In this document: piece after piece, positions 49,630-60,824 of the stretch | How positions within the stretch are numbered: the stretch's first letter is position 1 | Layout: each line of letters opens with the position of its first letter | Assembly (NCBI RefSeq): GCF_024679095.1 | Contig: NW_026111761.1 | Span: 291,061 to 355,060 of the forward strand | Origin: Eriocheir sinensis | Taxonomy: Eukaryota; Arthropoda; Malacostraca; Decapoda; Varunidae | DNA length: 64,000 nt | Direction of reading: 5' to 3' | The notes under the pieces: model-generated | Seen by the model: the letters and a program-made list of their open reading frames with translations, nothing else | Told to the model about the DNA's origin: nothing | The model's database searches: none | Program-made: the position numbers and the translations under genes

Positions 49630-51156
49630 GCCGGATTCAAAGAGAAGGCTGCTTACCGACATCGGTATCGTTACCGAGCGTTTGCCCGGACAACATCGCA
49701 AAATTCAGATCCAAAGAGGAGACTTGACGATATCGCTCGGGCTTCGCTACTGCAGAAAGTCAACTGATTGGGTAAGCGCCACGATGATGTCATCAGACTC
49801 GACAGCCAATCACAGCAAGTCTTCGAAAAATTTTCAGCCAATCATACAACTGCATTCCTCAGCTGTGGCGGCCAACGTTGCCAGATTGTCGTACTCAGCC
49901 GCTTATATTTCAGAGTTCCTACCCCAAAATGGTCTTCTGGGCTGCAATGGCGAAACTCACTTATAGTTATCGTTAAAGGAGTTAGATCCTGATGTTTCTT
50001 GGCAGTAGTTAGGCAACTTAGGCGTTACAAACCGGTAAATACTATGCTTTGAGTACGATAACCCTCACATTGGGGGAGGGGGTGGCTGAACGGATAGCGA
50101 GACGGCCCCGCGTTCAGGAGGACGCGAGTTCAATCCCCGACCAGTGCCACCGAGCTGGGATTTTTCAGCCGCCGCCGAGTGGCTTAAAACTACCCACATG
50201 CTGTCCAAAAGACCACCTATCAACCCGGACTCTAGATTGTAGGATTAAAGATGAGCTCCGGGAGGGCAGCATGAGCCAATGCAAGATGGCGCCACTATAA
50301 ACACTCGCCTGCGCCAGAGCGGGCTGGGCCGACCATCAGGCCACACCGGCAAGAAGCCTTGGACTGACCATCAGGATCCACCGGGAAGAAGCCTACCGGC
50401 GCAATAGGCCAAGACGTAAAAAAAAATATATATTACACACGACAGGAAAGTAATTTTACCCGGAAAATGATTCAACCACTAAGGAAAATGCGGCGGCCGA
50501 GGCTCAGTGAGACTGAGCTGCTAACAATAGTTGAGGAGGTGAAGAAGAGAGAGACAGTTATCATGGGGAAACATGAATATACGCGATATAACGGGAAAAG
50601 AAGTGGCCTAAAGCTGGCAGCAAATAGGCGTCCTCAGCCTCTTCTGGCTGCGGATCTCCGACACGAAAACTCTCTCCTGGGCCCCGATAACTGGATTCAT
50701 ATATTATTATAGTCATAATGATTAGTGCTTCTGGGCAATAGTTAAGTGTCAGAAACCGATAAATACGATGCTCTGAGTACGACAGTCTGGCAATGGTGCT
50801 TAAGAGATGGCAGATTTTCTTGTGACACTTTCTTTACCGGGGAGGGGGCCGGGGCACGGGCCTGGGTGGAGGTGAGCAGCAGCGAGGCAGCGCTTGTGCT
50901 GATATTTAAGTCGTGTGCAGTGTGTACAGATCATCATTTTATAATTGATTTTCCTCTGTGTACTCCGAAACCTATATTTAGTGCTAAAAAATTATAAATA
51001 AGTTAATCATGATGAACTTCACTATGTTTACGAGGGGTCTGGGGCTCTCGTTAAGTTAACCACGCTGTGACGTCATAGTTTAGCTTCTTGGATGCCATTA
51101 ACGAATGTTTACATCGGCATCTTAGTTAGCGAGCTCGCTAACGCTTCTTGGATTCC
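49630..51156 (-). repeat. Right arm of the long inverted repeat, carrying a SINE
   Basis: Reverse complement of the left arm, with an additional 360-bp SINE at 50072-50433. The 60-100-codon frames in it are not shared coding frames with the left arm, which argues against a gene. Confidence 0.85.
50072..50433 (+). mobile_element. tRNA-derived SINE (family A)
   Basis: The tRNA-like head reads GGTGGCTGAACGGATAGCGA (A box TGGCTGAACGG) and GAGTTCAATCCC (B box). A body follows with 'cgccgagtggcttaaaacta', 'gctgtccaaaagaccacc', 'gagggcagcatgagcca' and 'agcctaccggcgcaataggc', and an A-rich tail. The second copy at 56216-56538 matches along the whole length. The corresponding site in the left arm is empty. 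A short internal duplication of 'aagaagcctt/ ggactgaccatcagg' makes this copy longer. Confidence 0.9.
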
Positions 51157-51159
51157 GCG

Positions 51160-51494
51160 CACTGACCGGGAGGTGTTGGGAGCAGTGCCGCCAGCCGGAG
51201 GTGGGGAGGAGGATGCGGCGGCCACGCACTGCCTCCACACTCACCGAGCCTCCAACCATTCCACCATAACCCTGCGCTGGACAGGCAGACATCCTTCTCG
51301 ATACTGATCCTTCCATCCACCTAACACCACCGCTGATATCCTTGAGTGGGGCGGGGGGGACAAGACACTATTTCCCTAGCCTCTGTTCCTCCTAGAATTC
51401 GAGTTGACGGCTCCAACGTTCCACCACTGACTTCATAGAGGAAACTAACATAACAAGAGCTTACTTATCACCACCTGACGACGTGCCCAGACGT

Positions 51495-51573
<79 letters not shown>

Positions 51574-52012
51574 ACCTGCTGATTCGCATTCGACACCCGT
51601 ATGTTTTTGTATTAGCGAGACATGGTTATACGCTCCATGCCTAGCAGTGAAGATATCGAGGAGGAGGAGGAGTTAGAAAAGGAGGAGGAGGAGGAGGAGG
51701 AGGAGGAGGAGGAGTTAGGAAAAGAGGAGGTAGGAGAGAAGATGGAGAGCGACAAGTAGACTGGCAACAGGAAAACGTCAAGGACAATTAGAGGGATGGA
51801 AATAAAATAAAAACGAAGAAAGAAGCGAAGGAAGAAAAGGAAAAAGAAATGCTTAATACTTTGCCAAATAGTTATTATGATTCTGATAAAATAATGAAAT
51901 GATTATAATGATGGTATTCTACTGCTGCTACTATTCCTCAGCTCTCGGGTCTTATATAATACGGAAGATGTATTTCAAACGCGCACACGCACACACACAC
52001 ATACATACATAC

Positions 52013-52015
<3 letters not shown>
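51160..52015. other. No gene; (CT)n at 51497-51570
   Basis: A CT microsatellite and an imperfect GAG-rich stretch (51658-51760). Nothing else was recognised. Confidence 0.5.

Positions 52016-52016
<1 letters not shown>

Positions 52017-52090
<74 letters not shown>
52017..52090. repeat. (GA)n microsatellite
   Basis: About 74 bases of GA preceded by a short (CATA)n run. Confidence 0.95.
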
Positions 52091-52091
<1 letters not shown>

Positions 52092-52139
52092 CTATTTAGG
52101 GATGGCAGTGGTCAGTCGTTGGTTTCTTGGGATGAGGGG

Positions 52140-52462
52140 AGAGTGTGGGAAAAGTTGGAAAGTTTTGTTTAGTCGGCTCAACATCTGTGGTCATATGCCG
52201 GAGAGAGACAGAAGGGGAGGGAATTATCGAAGGTAACAGACCCCAGGAGACGGGACACAAACCCCGATTAATACCTGGTACCCATTCACGGTTGGGTGGA
52301 CAGGAGCGTAGGATATCGGAGAAGCTGCCCAAATTTTTCCACTCCACCCGGAAATCGATCCCGGACTCTCTCGGTTGTGAGGGGGAAAGTATGCGGTGCT
52401 GCCGAATCCTCCTTGGCTGGGAGTTTGGTGGGCCCGTGACGATTGGAGCCCATAGTACATGA
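52140..52462 (-). mobile_element. SINE-like element (family C), minus strand
   Basis: Minus-strand reading from 52462: 'cctccttggctgggag'-type head on plus corresponds to a tRNA-like region, with GAGTCCGGGATCGATTTCC as a B-box-like segment. A body follows with 'ctgtccacccaaccgtgaat', 'gggtaccaggtattaatcgg', 'tgtcccgtctcctggggtc' and 'ggcatatgaccacagatgtt'. The overall arrangement is that of a tRNA SINE; the A box is poor. Confidence 0.55.
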
Positions 52463-52520
52463 TTACGTCGCTGAATTCAAAATGTGGAGATCACGTTGAT
52501 CTTCTGTACCTAAAAGTTCC

Positions 52521-52760
52521 TTGCCAAATGCTGTACTTGATACATATGAGCAGTGCTCACAAAATTATCCTGTTGCAAAGAAATTATTATTTATTTATGC
52601 CACTTTGCCCATCTCATCTGCTATAGCTGAACAAAGTTTTTTTACACGTAAACATATAAAATCATGCAGTCGGTCAGCTATGGGTGAGGAGAGATTGGAT
52701 AGGTTTGCAAATCTTTGCATTCACTGTGAAGTGACCATCGGTGATCTGATTGAAAATTTT
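52521..52760 (+). pseudogene. hAT transposase C-terminal (dimerisation) fragment
   Basis: The frame reads YATLPISSAIAEQSFFTRKH, IKSCSRSAMGEERLDRFANL, CIHCEV, which is the hATC dimerisation motif (family form: LPxSxAxxERSFSxLKxIKxxLRSxMxxxRLxxLxxLxIH). Only the last ~80 residues of a transposase are present. Nothing upstream continues the frame. It differs in sequence from the 47191 transposase, so it derives from another hAT family. Confidence 0.75.
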
Positions 52761-52834
52761 GTTACGGCTGTCATTTATATATTTTCAAAAAAGAAAAAAA
52801 GTACAAAACTTATCCTGTAATTTGTACATCACAA

Positions 52835-52837
<3 letters not shown>

Positions 52838-52903
<66 letters not shown>

Positions 52904-52917
52904 TGGCACACACACAC
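52838..52917. repeat. (AC)n microsatellite
   Basis: About 75 bases of AC just before a (GATTCA)n phrase that starts the LINE 3' UTR. Confidence 0.94.
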
Positions 52918-53544
52918 AGATTCAGATTCAGACTCAGATTCAGATAGTTTATTGACCACAGAAAAAAAACATAAAATACAGAAGTTAAAAAGAAATTTTG
53001 GTCCAAATTTCAATAAATGACTCTTCTGAACTATACAACTATTTAGTAACCTTATTTAAAGCAAATAAACACAGAGATGCATATTGTATAAAGTAAATAA
53101 AACTAGGTAATGTTACTTAAAACACTTGAAATGTGTGTTATTTAAACTCACTAAAACTCCCAATAACGAAAAGACGAACCAGCAAACATCTATATAAAAC
53201 ATTAAATTGAAATACTAAAACATGAATCCCTATAAAGTTTAGTACATCTGGTAAAGGAAATAAAACCACAAAAAAACTCCCAAAAAGTAAAATATGCACA
53301 ACTAAACATCACAATCATATAAAAACGAACAGCATATACTAAAACAATGAACTTCCATAAAACTAGAAATTTGTAAACTCTTACATTCAATACATCTGAT
53401 AATTATTATAATGCTACTAAGACTCACAAAAACCTAAAAGAGGAACTAGCAAAACATCACACACACAAAATAATAATAATAACAATAACAATAACAATAA
53501 CAATAATGATAATAATGATAATAATGATAATAATGATAATAATA

Positions 53545-53623
<79 letters not shown>

Positions 53624-54954
53624 TAATAATAATTGTTCTTTTCCATAACCCAGGAATTGCTCTGCATGAAGTCAAATACAGCACGTTTGTCAAGTGATAA
53701 TAAGCATGCATTCTCGTACAAGGCCAGTATTTTATGAATAACAGCACACACATTACTATAGTCTTTTTTTACCAAGCAATAACTCCTCGACAGTTGTAAT
53801 ATTGTACATATTTTTAAGGTGCAGGGACAAGGGACAACTCTCAATAACATGCGTTTCCGTCTGCACCAGGCCGCAGGGGCACAGCCTCTCCTCTAATTGG
53901 AGGCAGCCCCGCCCCCGTCGGTTCCATCGACCTTTCTCCACCGCCAAGGAGTGTGCACTTAATCCCAGTCTTGTTCATGAAATACGTTCCTTATCATTAA
54001 CCTGTTGATTGTTTTTGTATATATCATGCACAACTAGATTTAAATTTAATTTCTTGTAAAAACTTAACCTATTAGAGCTAGAGTTAATAATATTTAATCT
54101 CATATTCTGTTTGGCTTCTTCTGCATCATCAACATTGTTAAGAGTGAGGTCAGTGATGTACTCAGACACTTGGTCGTTGTAACTCATCACCAGCCTCACT
54201 GCGTGCATCAACGGGTCGTCATCCATAGTGTTTCTTTCTGGCCACATCTTATGGAAAAAGATTCTGTTTGGCTTTAATTAGGTCTCAAGTGAAGGCAGTC
54301 CTGATTCCACCATGCATACGTCATTGTTAGTTGTCTTCCTTACACCCAATAATTGCTTTCTGCACCATTTATTTTGTTTTTCTATGGGTTTTATATCACA
54401 TCCATAAAGCACCGAAGTTGTAACAGCTGCATCGAACACTTTTTTCTTAATAGAGAATGGTATATCGTTATTCCTATTTACAAATGATATGAACTTAAAA
54501 CATGACACATCTTCTTGTTGGCATGAAGCCTTACAGCTGTTGAGAGTGACCCATCATCAGTGAAAGGGCTTCCTAAATACATATAGTTAGCAGGGTAATC
54601 TATTTTGCTATCGTTGCATACTATTGCCTCTCTATCTTCATTGTTACCATTCAGAACAATAAACTTTGTCTTATTACTGTTAATTACCATGCCATGCGAT
54701 CTACAAGAGCTATATAAAATACTTATCTTTTTTTATCATTCCTTCTCTGGTTGTAGACAGCAATACTGTGTCGTCCATCATAACTAACACAACACATGTA
54801 GCCATGAGAGAAAGCCGTCTGGAGGGCAGCCTTGCATTGATCATCTGTATCACTGCGTTTACATATATGACAAAGAGCACACATGATGTGGGGGAGCCTT
54901 GCCGAACACCGACAGTAGTAGCAATTAAAGCAGTTCCTATAACACTATTTGTAT
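52918..54954 (-). pseudogene. LINE, 3' half (split by a hAT element)
   Basis: Minus-strand pieces from 54954 down: TNSVIGTALIATTVGVRQGS, PTSCVLFVIYVNAVIQMI, then the catalytic box reading VMMDDTVLLS, then after frameshifts VINSNKTKFIVLNGNN, YMYLGSPFTDDGSLSTAVRL, FDAAVTTSVLYGCDIKPIEK and KQLLGVRKTTNND. A C-terminal cysteine motif (LEERLCPCGLVQTETHVIESCPL) resembling the zinc-binding tail of some LINEs closes it near 53770. At least three frame breaks. The 3' region includes a TAA tract (53467-53635), A-rich sequence and (GATTCA)n. The 5' half is at 61605-62452. Clade not determined. Confidence 0.8.
53467..53635. repeat. (ATA/ATG)n trinucleotide microsatellite
   Basis: About 170 bases of aataat with gataat and caat variants inside the LINE 3' region. 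Confidence 0.94.
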
Positions 54955-55849
54955 ACTTATACCAGTGGTGGGCACCGATCACTTTTTTGCTGTTCCGATC
55001 CCCGATCATCCGATCAGTTTGGGCAACTGATCCGATTCCGATCATTCGATCATTTTTTAAGTACTGCTGTTCCGATCACCATTCCGATCATCCGATCATT
55101 AGAACATAATATTTACTATTATTATTTTTAAATAATAATTACAAGAAACACCTATTTTAGGCGTTCCTTAAATAATAATTTCAAATAAGTAATAACTAAA
55201 TTATTTGCTTATAAATATCTTTATTTTTCCTCTTTCTTTTGGTATATAGGACATAGTAAAAAAAAAAAATGTTATCTTAACTTCTTATTTTAGGCATTTA
55301 TTTAAGTCTACTCTTTTTATTCAATTTCTGAAAGTATGAAAAAGGAATTATGTTCGCCAATATTGACTTTTGTTTGAAGTTGATTTAGATTTTCGACAAA
55401 CATTTTTCAACTTTTTAATATTTTATCGTCGATATCTAGGAAATATTTTTTTACTATTCTATAAAAAACGAGCGATAGTGATCATTAATCTCCTATCCTT
55501 CCTGATGAAATAGCTTTCTGAATAAAAGATATTGGTCCATAAATAAATTAGTTACAAGAAGAACATAAGCAATAAAGTTTTGACTTTATGTGAGCCGGTG
55601 TTGAGTCATCTGCCATCCACGTATCCTACGACATCCCATCCTGATCTTCGCATGCGCGAAACCCAATGTTTACAAACAGTGTTGATATCGTAGTTTGTCC
55701 AGGCAAGATGGCGGCAAGACAGCATGGCAGCTTTTATGGGAAAATGGCCAAATTCAAGAATGACATGGACTCTATAATTCAGATAGCCTACCATTAAATG
55801 GAGAGAATTCGAGAAACATGACTATCGCTCAGAAGAGAGTGTAAGTTAT

Positions 55850-57775
55850 CGCATTTATCACATATACTGACATACAAGGGGTGTAGGTTATCTCATTTAT
55901 CACATTTACCGACATACATGTGGTGTAGGTTATCTCATTTATCACATATACCGATATACAAGGGTTGTAGGTTATCTCATTTATCTCATATACCGACGTA
56001 CAAGGGGTGTAGGGTATCTCACTTATCACATTTACCGACATACAAGGGGTGTAGGTTATCTCATTTATCATATATATCGACATACAAGGGGTGTAGGTTA
56101 TCTCATTTATCACATATACTGACATACAAGGAGTGTAGGTAACCTCATTTATCACGTTTACCGACATACAAGGGGTGTAGGTTACCTCATTTTTCACATT
56201 TACTGACATACAAGGGTAGGCGGTGGCTGAGTGATTAGCGTGCGGGGCCAGCATTCATCACGCCATGGACAATGTCGATTAGAATCCCCACGCTACCACC
56301 TGGGATTTTTTAGTCACCGCCGAGTGGCTTAAGACTACCCACAGGCTGTCCAGAAGACCGCCCAGATTCTAGATGAAACCGCACCAGAGAATCAAAAATG
56401 AGTTCCAGGGGGCAGCATGAGCCAAGCATAACTAGCGCCACTATAAAAATTGCCTGCGCCATGACGGGCTTGGGGTGACCACCAGGTCCCTGAAGAAAGC
56501 CTACCGGCGCTATAGGCTGAGATGTAAGCAAAAAAAAAGTTACCTCATTTATCGCATTTACCGACATACAGGGGGTGTAGGGTACCTCATTTATCACATT
56601 TACCGACATACAAGGGGTGTAGGGTACCTCATTTATCACATTTACCGACATTGAATGGGTGTAGGGTATCTCATTAATCACATTTACCGAGATACAAGGG
56701 GTGCAGGTTATCTCATTTATCACATTTACCGACTTATAAGGTGTGTAGGTTATCTCATTTATAACATTTACCGACATATAAGGGGTGTAGGTTACCTCAT
56801 TGATCACATTTACCGACATACAAGGGGTGTAGGTTATCTCATTTATCACATATACCGACATACAAGGGGTGTAGGTTACCTCATTGATCACATTTACCGA
56901 CATACAAGGGGTGTAGGTTATCTCATTTATCACATATACCGACATAGAAGCGGTGCAGGTAGTCTCATTTATCACATTTACCAACATACAAGGGGTGTAG
57001 GTTATCTCATTTATCACATATAACGACATACAAGGGGTGCAGGTTATCTCATTTATCACATTTACCGACTTATAAGGTGTGTAGGTTATCTCATTTATAA
57101 CATTTACCGACATACAAGGGGCTCAGGTTATCTCATTTATCACATTTACCGACGTACAAGGGGCGTAGGTTATCTCATTTATCACATTTACCGACATACA
57201 AGGGGTGTAGGTTATCTCATTTCTCACATTTACCGACATACAAGGGGTTCAGGTTATCTCATTTATCACATTTACCGACATGCAAGGGGTGTAGGTTATC
57301 TCATTTCTCACATTTACCGACATACAAGGGGTTCAGGTTATCTCATTTATCACATTTACCGACATACAAGGGGTGTAGGTTATCTCATTTCTCACATTTA
57401 CCGACATACAAGGGGTTCAGGTTATCTCATTTATCACATTTACCGACATACAAGGGGTGTAGGTTATCTCATTTATCACATATACCGACATAGAAGGGTG
57501 CAGGTTGTCTAATTTATCACATTTACCAACATACAAGGGGTGTAGGTTATCTCATTTGTCACATATAACGATATACAAGGGGTGCAGGTTATCTCATTTA
57601 TTACATTTACCGACGTACAAGGCGTGTAGGTTATCTCATTTCTCACATTTACCGACATACAAGGAGTGCAGGTTATCTCATTTATCATATTTACCGACGT
57701 ACAAGGGGTGTAGGTTATCTCATTTCTCACATTTACCGACATACCTCATTTACCTCATTTGCTGACGTACAAAGG
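55850..57775. repeat. 42-bp minisatellite, about 37 copies, split by a SINE
   Basis: The unit is 'cgacatacaaggggtgtagg' + 'ttatctcatttatcacattt' + 'ac', with many point variants (ggttcagg, gtacctc, atatacc). It runs at 55850-56215 and 56540-57775. The 42-bp period keeps frames open (NEITYTPCMSVNVI on minus), up to 267 codons. These are not genes. Confidence 0.93.
56216..56538 (+). mobile_element. tRNA-derived SINE (family A, second copy)
   Basis: GGCGGTGGCTGAGTGATTAG (A box TGGCTGAGTGA) and 'gtcgattagaatcccc' (weak B box), then the same body as 50072-50433: 'accgccgagtggcttaagac', 'caggctgtccagaagaccgc', 'ggggcagcatgagcca', 'gcctaccggcgctataggct' and an A9 tail. It lies inside the 42-bp array, cutting one unit between 'acatacaaggg' and 'gttacctcattt'. 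Confidence 0.9.
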
Positions 57776-58014
57776 GTGCAGGAAGAAACTTTCATATTTC
57801 AAGCAATTTTCAAATTCAAAACATACGTCAACATTTACTTTTAAAAAGATAAAAAAACAAACTCTGGTGGGACATATCGCGATAGACAGTCGACAAAGAC
57901 ACGGTACCTTGTCGCAATTCATCCACCCTTTGTTTGTAAACAAATCCCGCGCATGCGCAGATTGGATGGGATGTCTTAGGATACGCGGATGGTAGATGAC
58001 ACCACACCGGGGAG

Positions 58015-58163
58015 GACACGTAGCAATGGGTTTAAGTTGGATAAGTTCAGGTTCAACAAAGGCAGCCAAGAATTGGTTTACCAACAGAGTGGTGGATGAG
58101 TGGAACAGACGTAGAAGTCATGTGGTGAGCGCCAACACGATAGATACATTCAAGAAGAGGTTA
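58015..58163 (+). pseudogene. CR1-like LINE 3' end, left piece (plus strand)
   Basis: Reads TRSNGFKLDKFRFN, then after a break VDEWNRRRSHVVSANTI and DTFKKR, the C-terminal end of a CR1 ORF2 close to that of the adjacent minus-strand CR1. It is cut at AGGTTA (58158-58163) by the minus-strand CR1 and continues at 61110 with RLDKFLDGRG. Confidence 0.85.
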
Positions 58164-58248
58164 ACATAAGAACATAAGAACGCAGGAGTCTGCAAGAGGC
58201 CGGTAGGCCTGTACGAGGCAGCTCCTTTGACCCTAAGCTCCCGTGTAT

Positions 58249-60666
58249 CTAACCCCACCTAATATCGCTGTCCATGAATTTATCTAGTCTATTTTTTAAT
58301 GTGACAATTGTATTGGCACTCACCACATGACTGCTAAGCCTATTCCACTCATCCACCACCCTGTTAGTAAACCAATTTTTGCCTATGTCCTTGTTGAATC
58401 TGAATTTATCCAGTTTAAACCCGTTACTTCGTGTCCTACCCGGTTCTCTTACCAACAAAACCTTATGAATGTCTCCCTTATTAAAGCCCTTCATCCATTT
58501 ATAAACCTCGATCATGTCTCCACGCACCCTTCGCCTTTCTAGAGAATGCAAGTTTAACTGTTTGAGTCTTTCCTCGTATGGCAAGTTTCTCAACCCCTGA
58601 ATCATCTTAGTCATCCTCCTCTGCACCGATTCTAACATTTTGATATCCATTCTATAGTAGGGTGACCAGAACTGAACCGCATAGTCAAGATGAGGTCTAA
58701 CTAATGCTAAATATAGTTTGAGGAAGACTTCGGGGCTTCTGTTGCTTACGCTCCTTGAAATAAATCCCAGTACCCTATTAGCTCGATTTCTAGCTTGAAT
58801 GCATTGTGCCCTTGGACGGAGATCAGAGCTCACTAAGACCCCTAAATCCCTCTCGCACCCAGACCTACTTATGAGTGTGTCATTTAAGCAATAGTTATGT
58901 GAGGGGTTGTTCCTACCTACACTCAGAATACTGCACTTCCCTACATTCAACTCCATCTGCCATTTATCCGCCCAGTCATATAATCTGTTGAGTTCACCTT
59001 GGAGAATACTAGCGTCCTGATCCGACTCAATTACTCTACCGATCTTGGTATCATCTGCAAATTTACTAACATCACTACTAATTCCTGTGTCTAAGTCATT
59101 GATATAAATAATAAACAAAAGTGGACCTAATACCGATCCTTGTGGGACCCCACTCGTAACACATCCCCAGTCAGATCTTTTACCATTGATTTGCACTCTT
59201 TGCTTCCTATTGCTAAGCCACGCCTTGACCCAGTTCAAAACTTTACCCTCTACTCCGTGAGCCTGTAATTTAAGCAACAGTCGTTGGTGAGGAACTTTGT
59301 CAAACGCTTTACTAAAATCAAGATAGATTACATCATAATTTTCATCTCTGTCAACCGCCTCAAATAATTTATTGTAGAAGGACAAGAGATTGGTGAGGCA
59401 TGACCTACCTTTTGTGAACCCATGCTGCGAGTCGTGAATTAAGCTATGTTTCTCTAAATGCTCCCGAATGTTCCTGGCTATTATGGACTCCAGCATCTTC
59501 CCTATAACCGATGTTAAACTAATTGGGCGATAGTTTGAAGCAACTGACCTGTCCCCCTTTTTAAAAATCGGCGTCACATTAGCTACTTTCCATAGGCTCG
59601 GCACATAGCCAGTATTTACCGACATCTGAAAGATGTCGGTTAGTGGGTCACTGATTATATCACCTAGCTCCTTTAATACCCTCGGAAATATCCCGTCAGG
59701 ACATGGCGACTTGTTCTTCTTAAGCTTATCTATCTCATCCTGAACTACTTGCCTGGTAATGATTATATCCCTCAATTTATCGCCATCCCCGCCCTCGTAC
59801 ACCTGAACTCTTTCCGGTATAGTCGTTCGATCCTCCTGTGTGAATACTGAAAGGAAGTAGTCGTTCAACAATGTGCTCATATTTTCGTAATTTTCTACTA
59901 GCTCCCCTGTGTTTGATTTCAGCGGTCCAATTTTCTCCCGTGTTTTTGTTCTGTACATCTGAAAGAAGCCCTTAGGATTACTTTTCGCCTCATTTGCTAC
60001 TTTGATCTCATAGTTCTTTTTTGCTATCCTGGTGTTTTTCTTAACTAATCTAGATAGTTCGACGTACCGGCCCCTGAGATGTGTTTCCCCATTCTTTATT
60101 TTCTGATAAATTCCCTTCTTTAACCCAATCTCGTGTTTTAGTCCACGAGTCATCCACTTAGGATCATTGTTTTCTTTTCTAAGTGTTCGCTGTGGTATAT
60201 GCTGTTCTTGCCCCTCTACTATTACTCTAACTAAATTATTGTAAGACATTTCTACCTGGTTCTCCTGGCTCTCCAATCCGCAGTTCTGGCCCTCATGAAT
60301 CCCTAAATTATCCCAGTTTACCCCTTCAAGATGTCTTCGAAGCCCCTCGTAGTTTGCTCTTCTAAAATCTGGCACTAACACTGGGTTTGGATCGCGGGTT
60401 ACCGCCCAGTCTAAGCTAAAACGAACCGTTCTGTGATCACTATTTCCTAACTCTCCGCCCACCTCCAACTCACGTAGCAAGTTACCATTATTGGTTAGGA
60501 CTAAGTCTAATATGTTATCTCCTCTGGTAGGCTCAGTAACTACCTGCTTAAGGAAATTATCTTGTATAACTTCAAGAAAGTCCTCTGCTTCCAGGTCACC
60601 CACTAGATCTTCCCAGTCTATATTCCTATAATTAGAGTCCCCCATTACGCAGACATTTCTACTCAT
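58249..60666 (-). CDS. CR1 endonuclease C-terminal part and full reverse transcriptase
   Basis: An 805-codon open frame. Residues ~1-110 complete an APE-type endonuclease (VMGDSNYRNIDWEDL, NILDLVLTNNGNLL, LGNSDHRTVRFSL). A linker rich in Lys/Glu follows, then a full [96 protein letters not shown] and the catalytic FADDTKIG near residue 515. The thumb and C-terminal domain (RPHLDYAVQFWSPYYRMDI, MTKMIQGLRNLPYEERL, VVDEWNRLSSHVVSANTI) end it at NRLDKFMDSDIRWG. The true N-terminus lies at 60830-61109, separated by an inserted LINE tail. No stop or frameshift interrupts the frame, so this is a young copy, inactivated by that insertion and by 5' truncation. Confidence 0.93.
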   Translation of the reverse strand: MSRNVCVMGDSNYRNIDWEDLVGDLEAEDFLEVIQDNFLKQVVTEPTRGDNILDLVLTNNGNLLRELEVGGELGNSDHRTVRFSLDWAVTRDPNPVLVPDFRRANYEGLRRHLEGVNWDNLGIHEGQNCGLESQENQVEMSYNNLVRVIVEGQEQHIPQRTLRKENNDPKWMTRGLKHEIGLKKGIYQKIKNGETHLRGRYVELSRLVKKNTRIAKKNYEIKVANEAKSNPKGFFQMYRTKTREKIGPLKSNTGELVENYENMSTLLNDYFLSVFTQEDRTTIPERVQVYEGGDGDKLRDIIITRQVVQDEIDKLKKNKSPCPDGIFPRVLKELGDIISDPLTDIFQMSVNTGYVPSLWKVANVTPIFKKGDRSVASNYRPISLTSVIGKMLESIIARNIREHLEKHSLIHDSQHGFTKGRSCLTNLLSFYNKLFEAVDRDENYDVIYLDFSKAFDKVPHQRLLLKLQAHGVEGKVLNWVKAWLSNRKQRVQINGKRSDWGCVTSGVPQGSVLGPLLFIIYINDLDTGISSDVSKFADDTKIGRVIESDQDASILQGELNRLYDWADKWQMELNVGKCSILSVGRNNPSHNYCLNDTLISRSGCERDLGVLVSSDLRPRAQCIQARNRANRVLGFISRSVSNRSPEVFLKLYLALVRPHLDYAVQFWSPYYRMDIKMLESVQRRMTKMIQGLRNLPYEERLKQLNLHSLERRRVRGDMIEVYKWMKGFNKGDIHKVLLVREPGRTRSNGFKLDKFRFNKDIGKNWFTNRVVDEWNRLSSHVVSANTIVTLKNRLDKFMDSDIRWG

Positions 60667-60684
60667 TACGCAGACATTTCTACT

Positions 60685-60824
60685 TTGGACTCTTTGGATT
60701 CTTTTTAGGAGCAGCGAGTAGCGGGCTTTTTTTTTTTATTAATGTTTACTTTTTTGTGCCCTTGAGCTGTCTCCTTTGCTGTAAAAAAAAAAAAAATAAA
60801 ATAAAAAAAAAAAAAAAATAAAAA
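60685..60824 (+). mobile_element. 3'-end copy of the 30768-33995 LINE family
   Basis: 'ggattctttttaggagcagc', 'gagtagcgggcttttttttt', 'ttactttttt gtgcccttga', 'gctgtctcctttgctgt' then an A-rich tail, the same sequence as the 3' UTR of the LINE at 30768 in opposite orientation. It interrupts the CR1 endonuclease. At its left junction the 21 bp starting 'cattacgcagacatttctac' is present twice in tandem (60643-60663, 60664-60684). Confidence 0.88.

Larger units (their letters stand above)
55595..58010. repeat. Inverted-repeat unit enclosing a 42-bp minisatellite
   Basis: About 85-bp arms. The left contains CCGGTGTTGAGTCATCTGCC and 'catcccatcctgatcttcgc'; the right is its reverse complement (ggtagatgacaccacaccgg, ggatgggatgtcttagg, gcgcatgcgcag), both near 'tgtttacaaac'. 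No target duplication is obvious. It may be a MITE whose centre expanded as a minisatellite. Confidence 0.65.

Noticed and set aside
55829..57742. 141- and 267-codon frames with repeated NEITYTPCMSV
   Set aside because: Translation of the 42-bp array; the upstream part of one also runs through a SINE.
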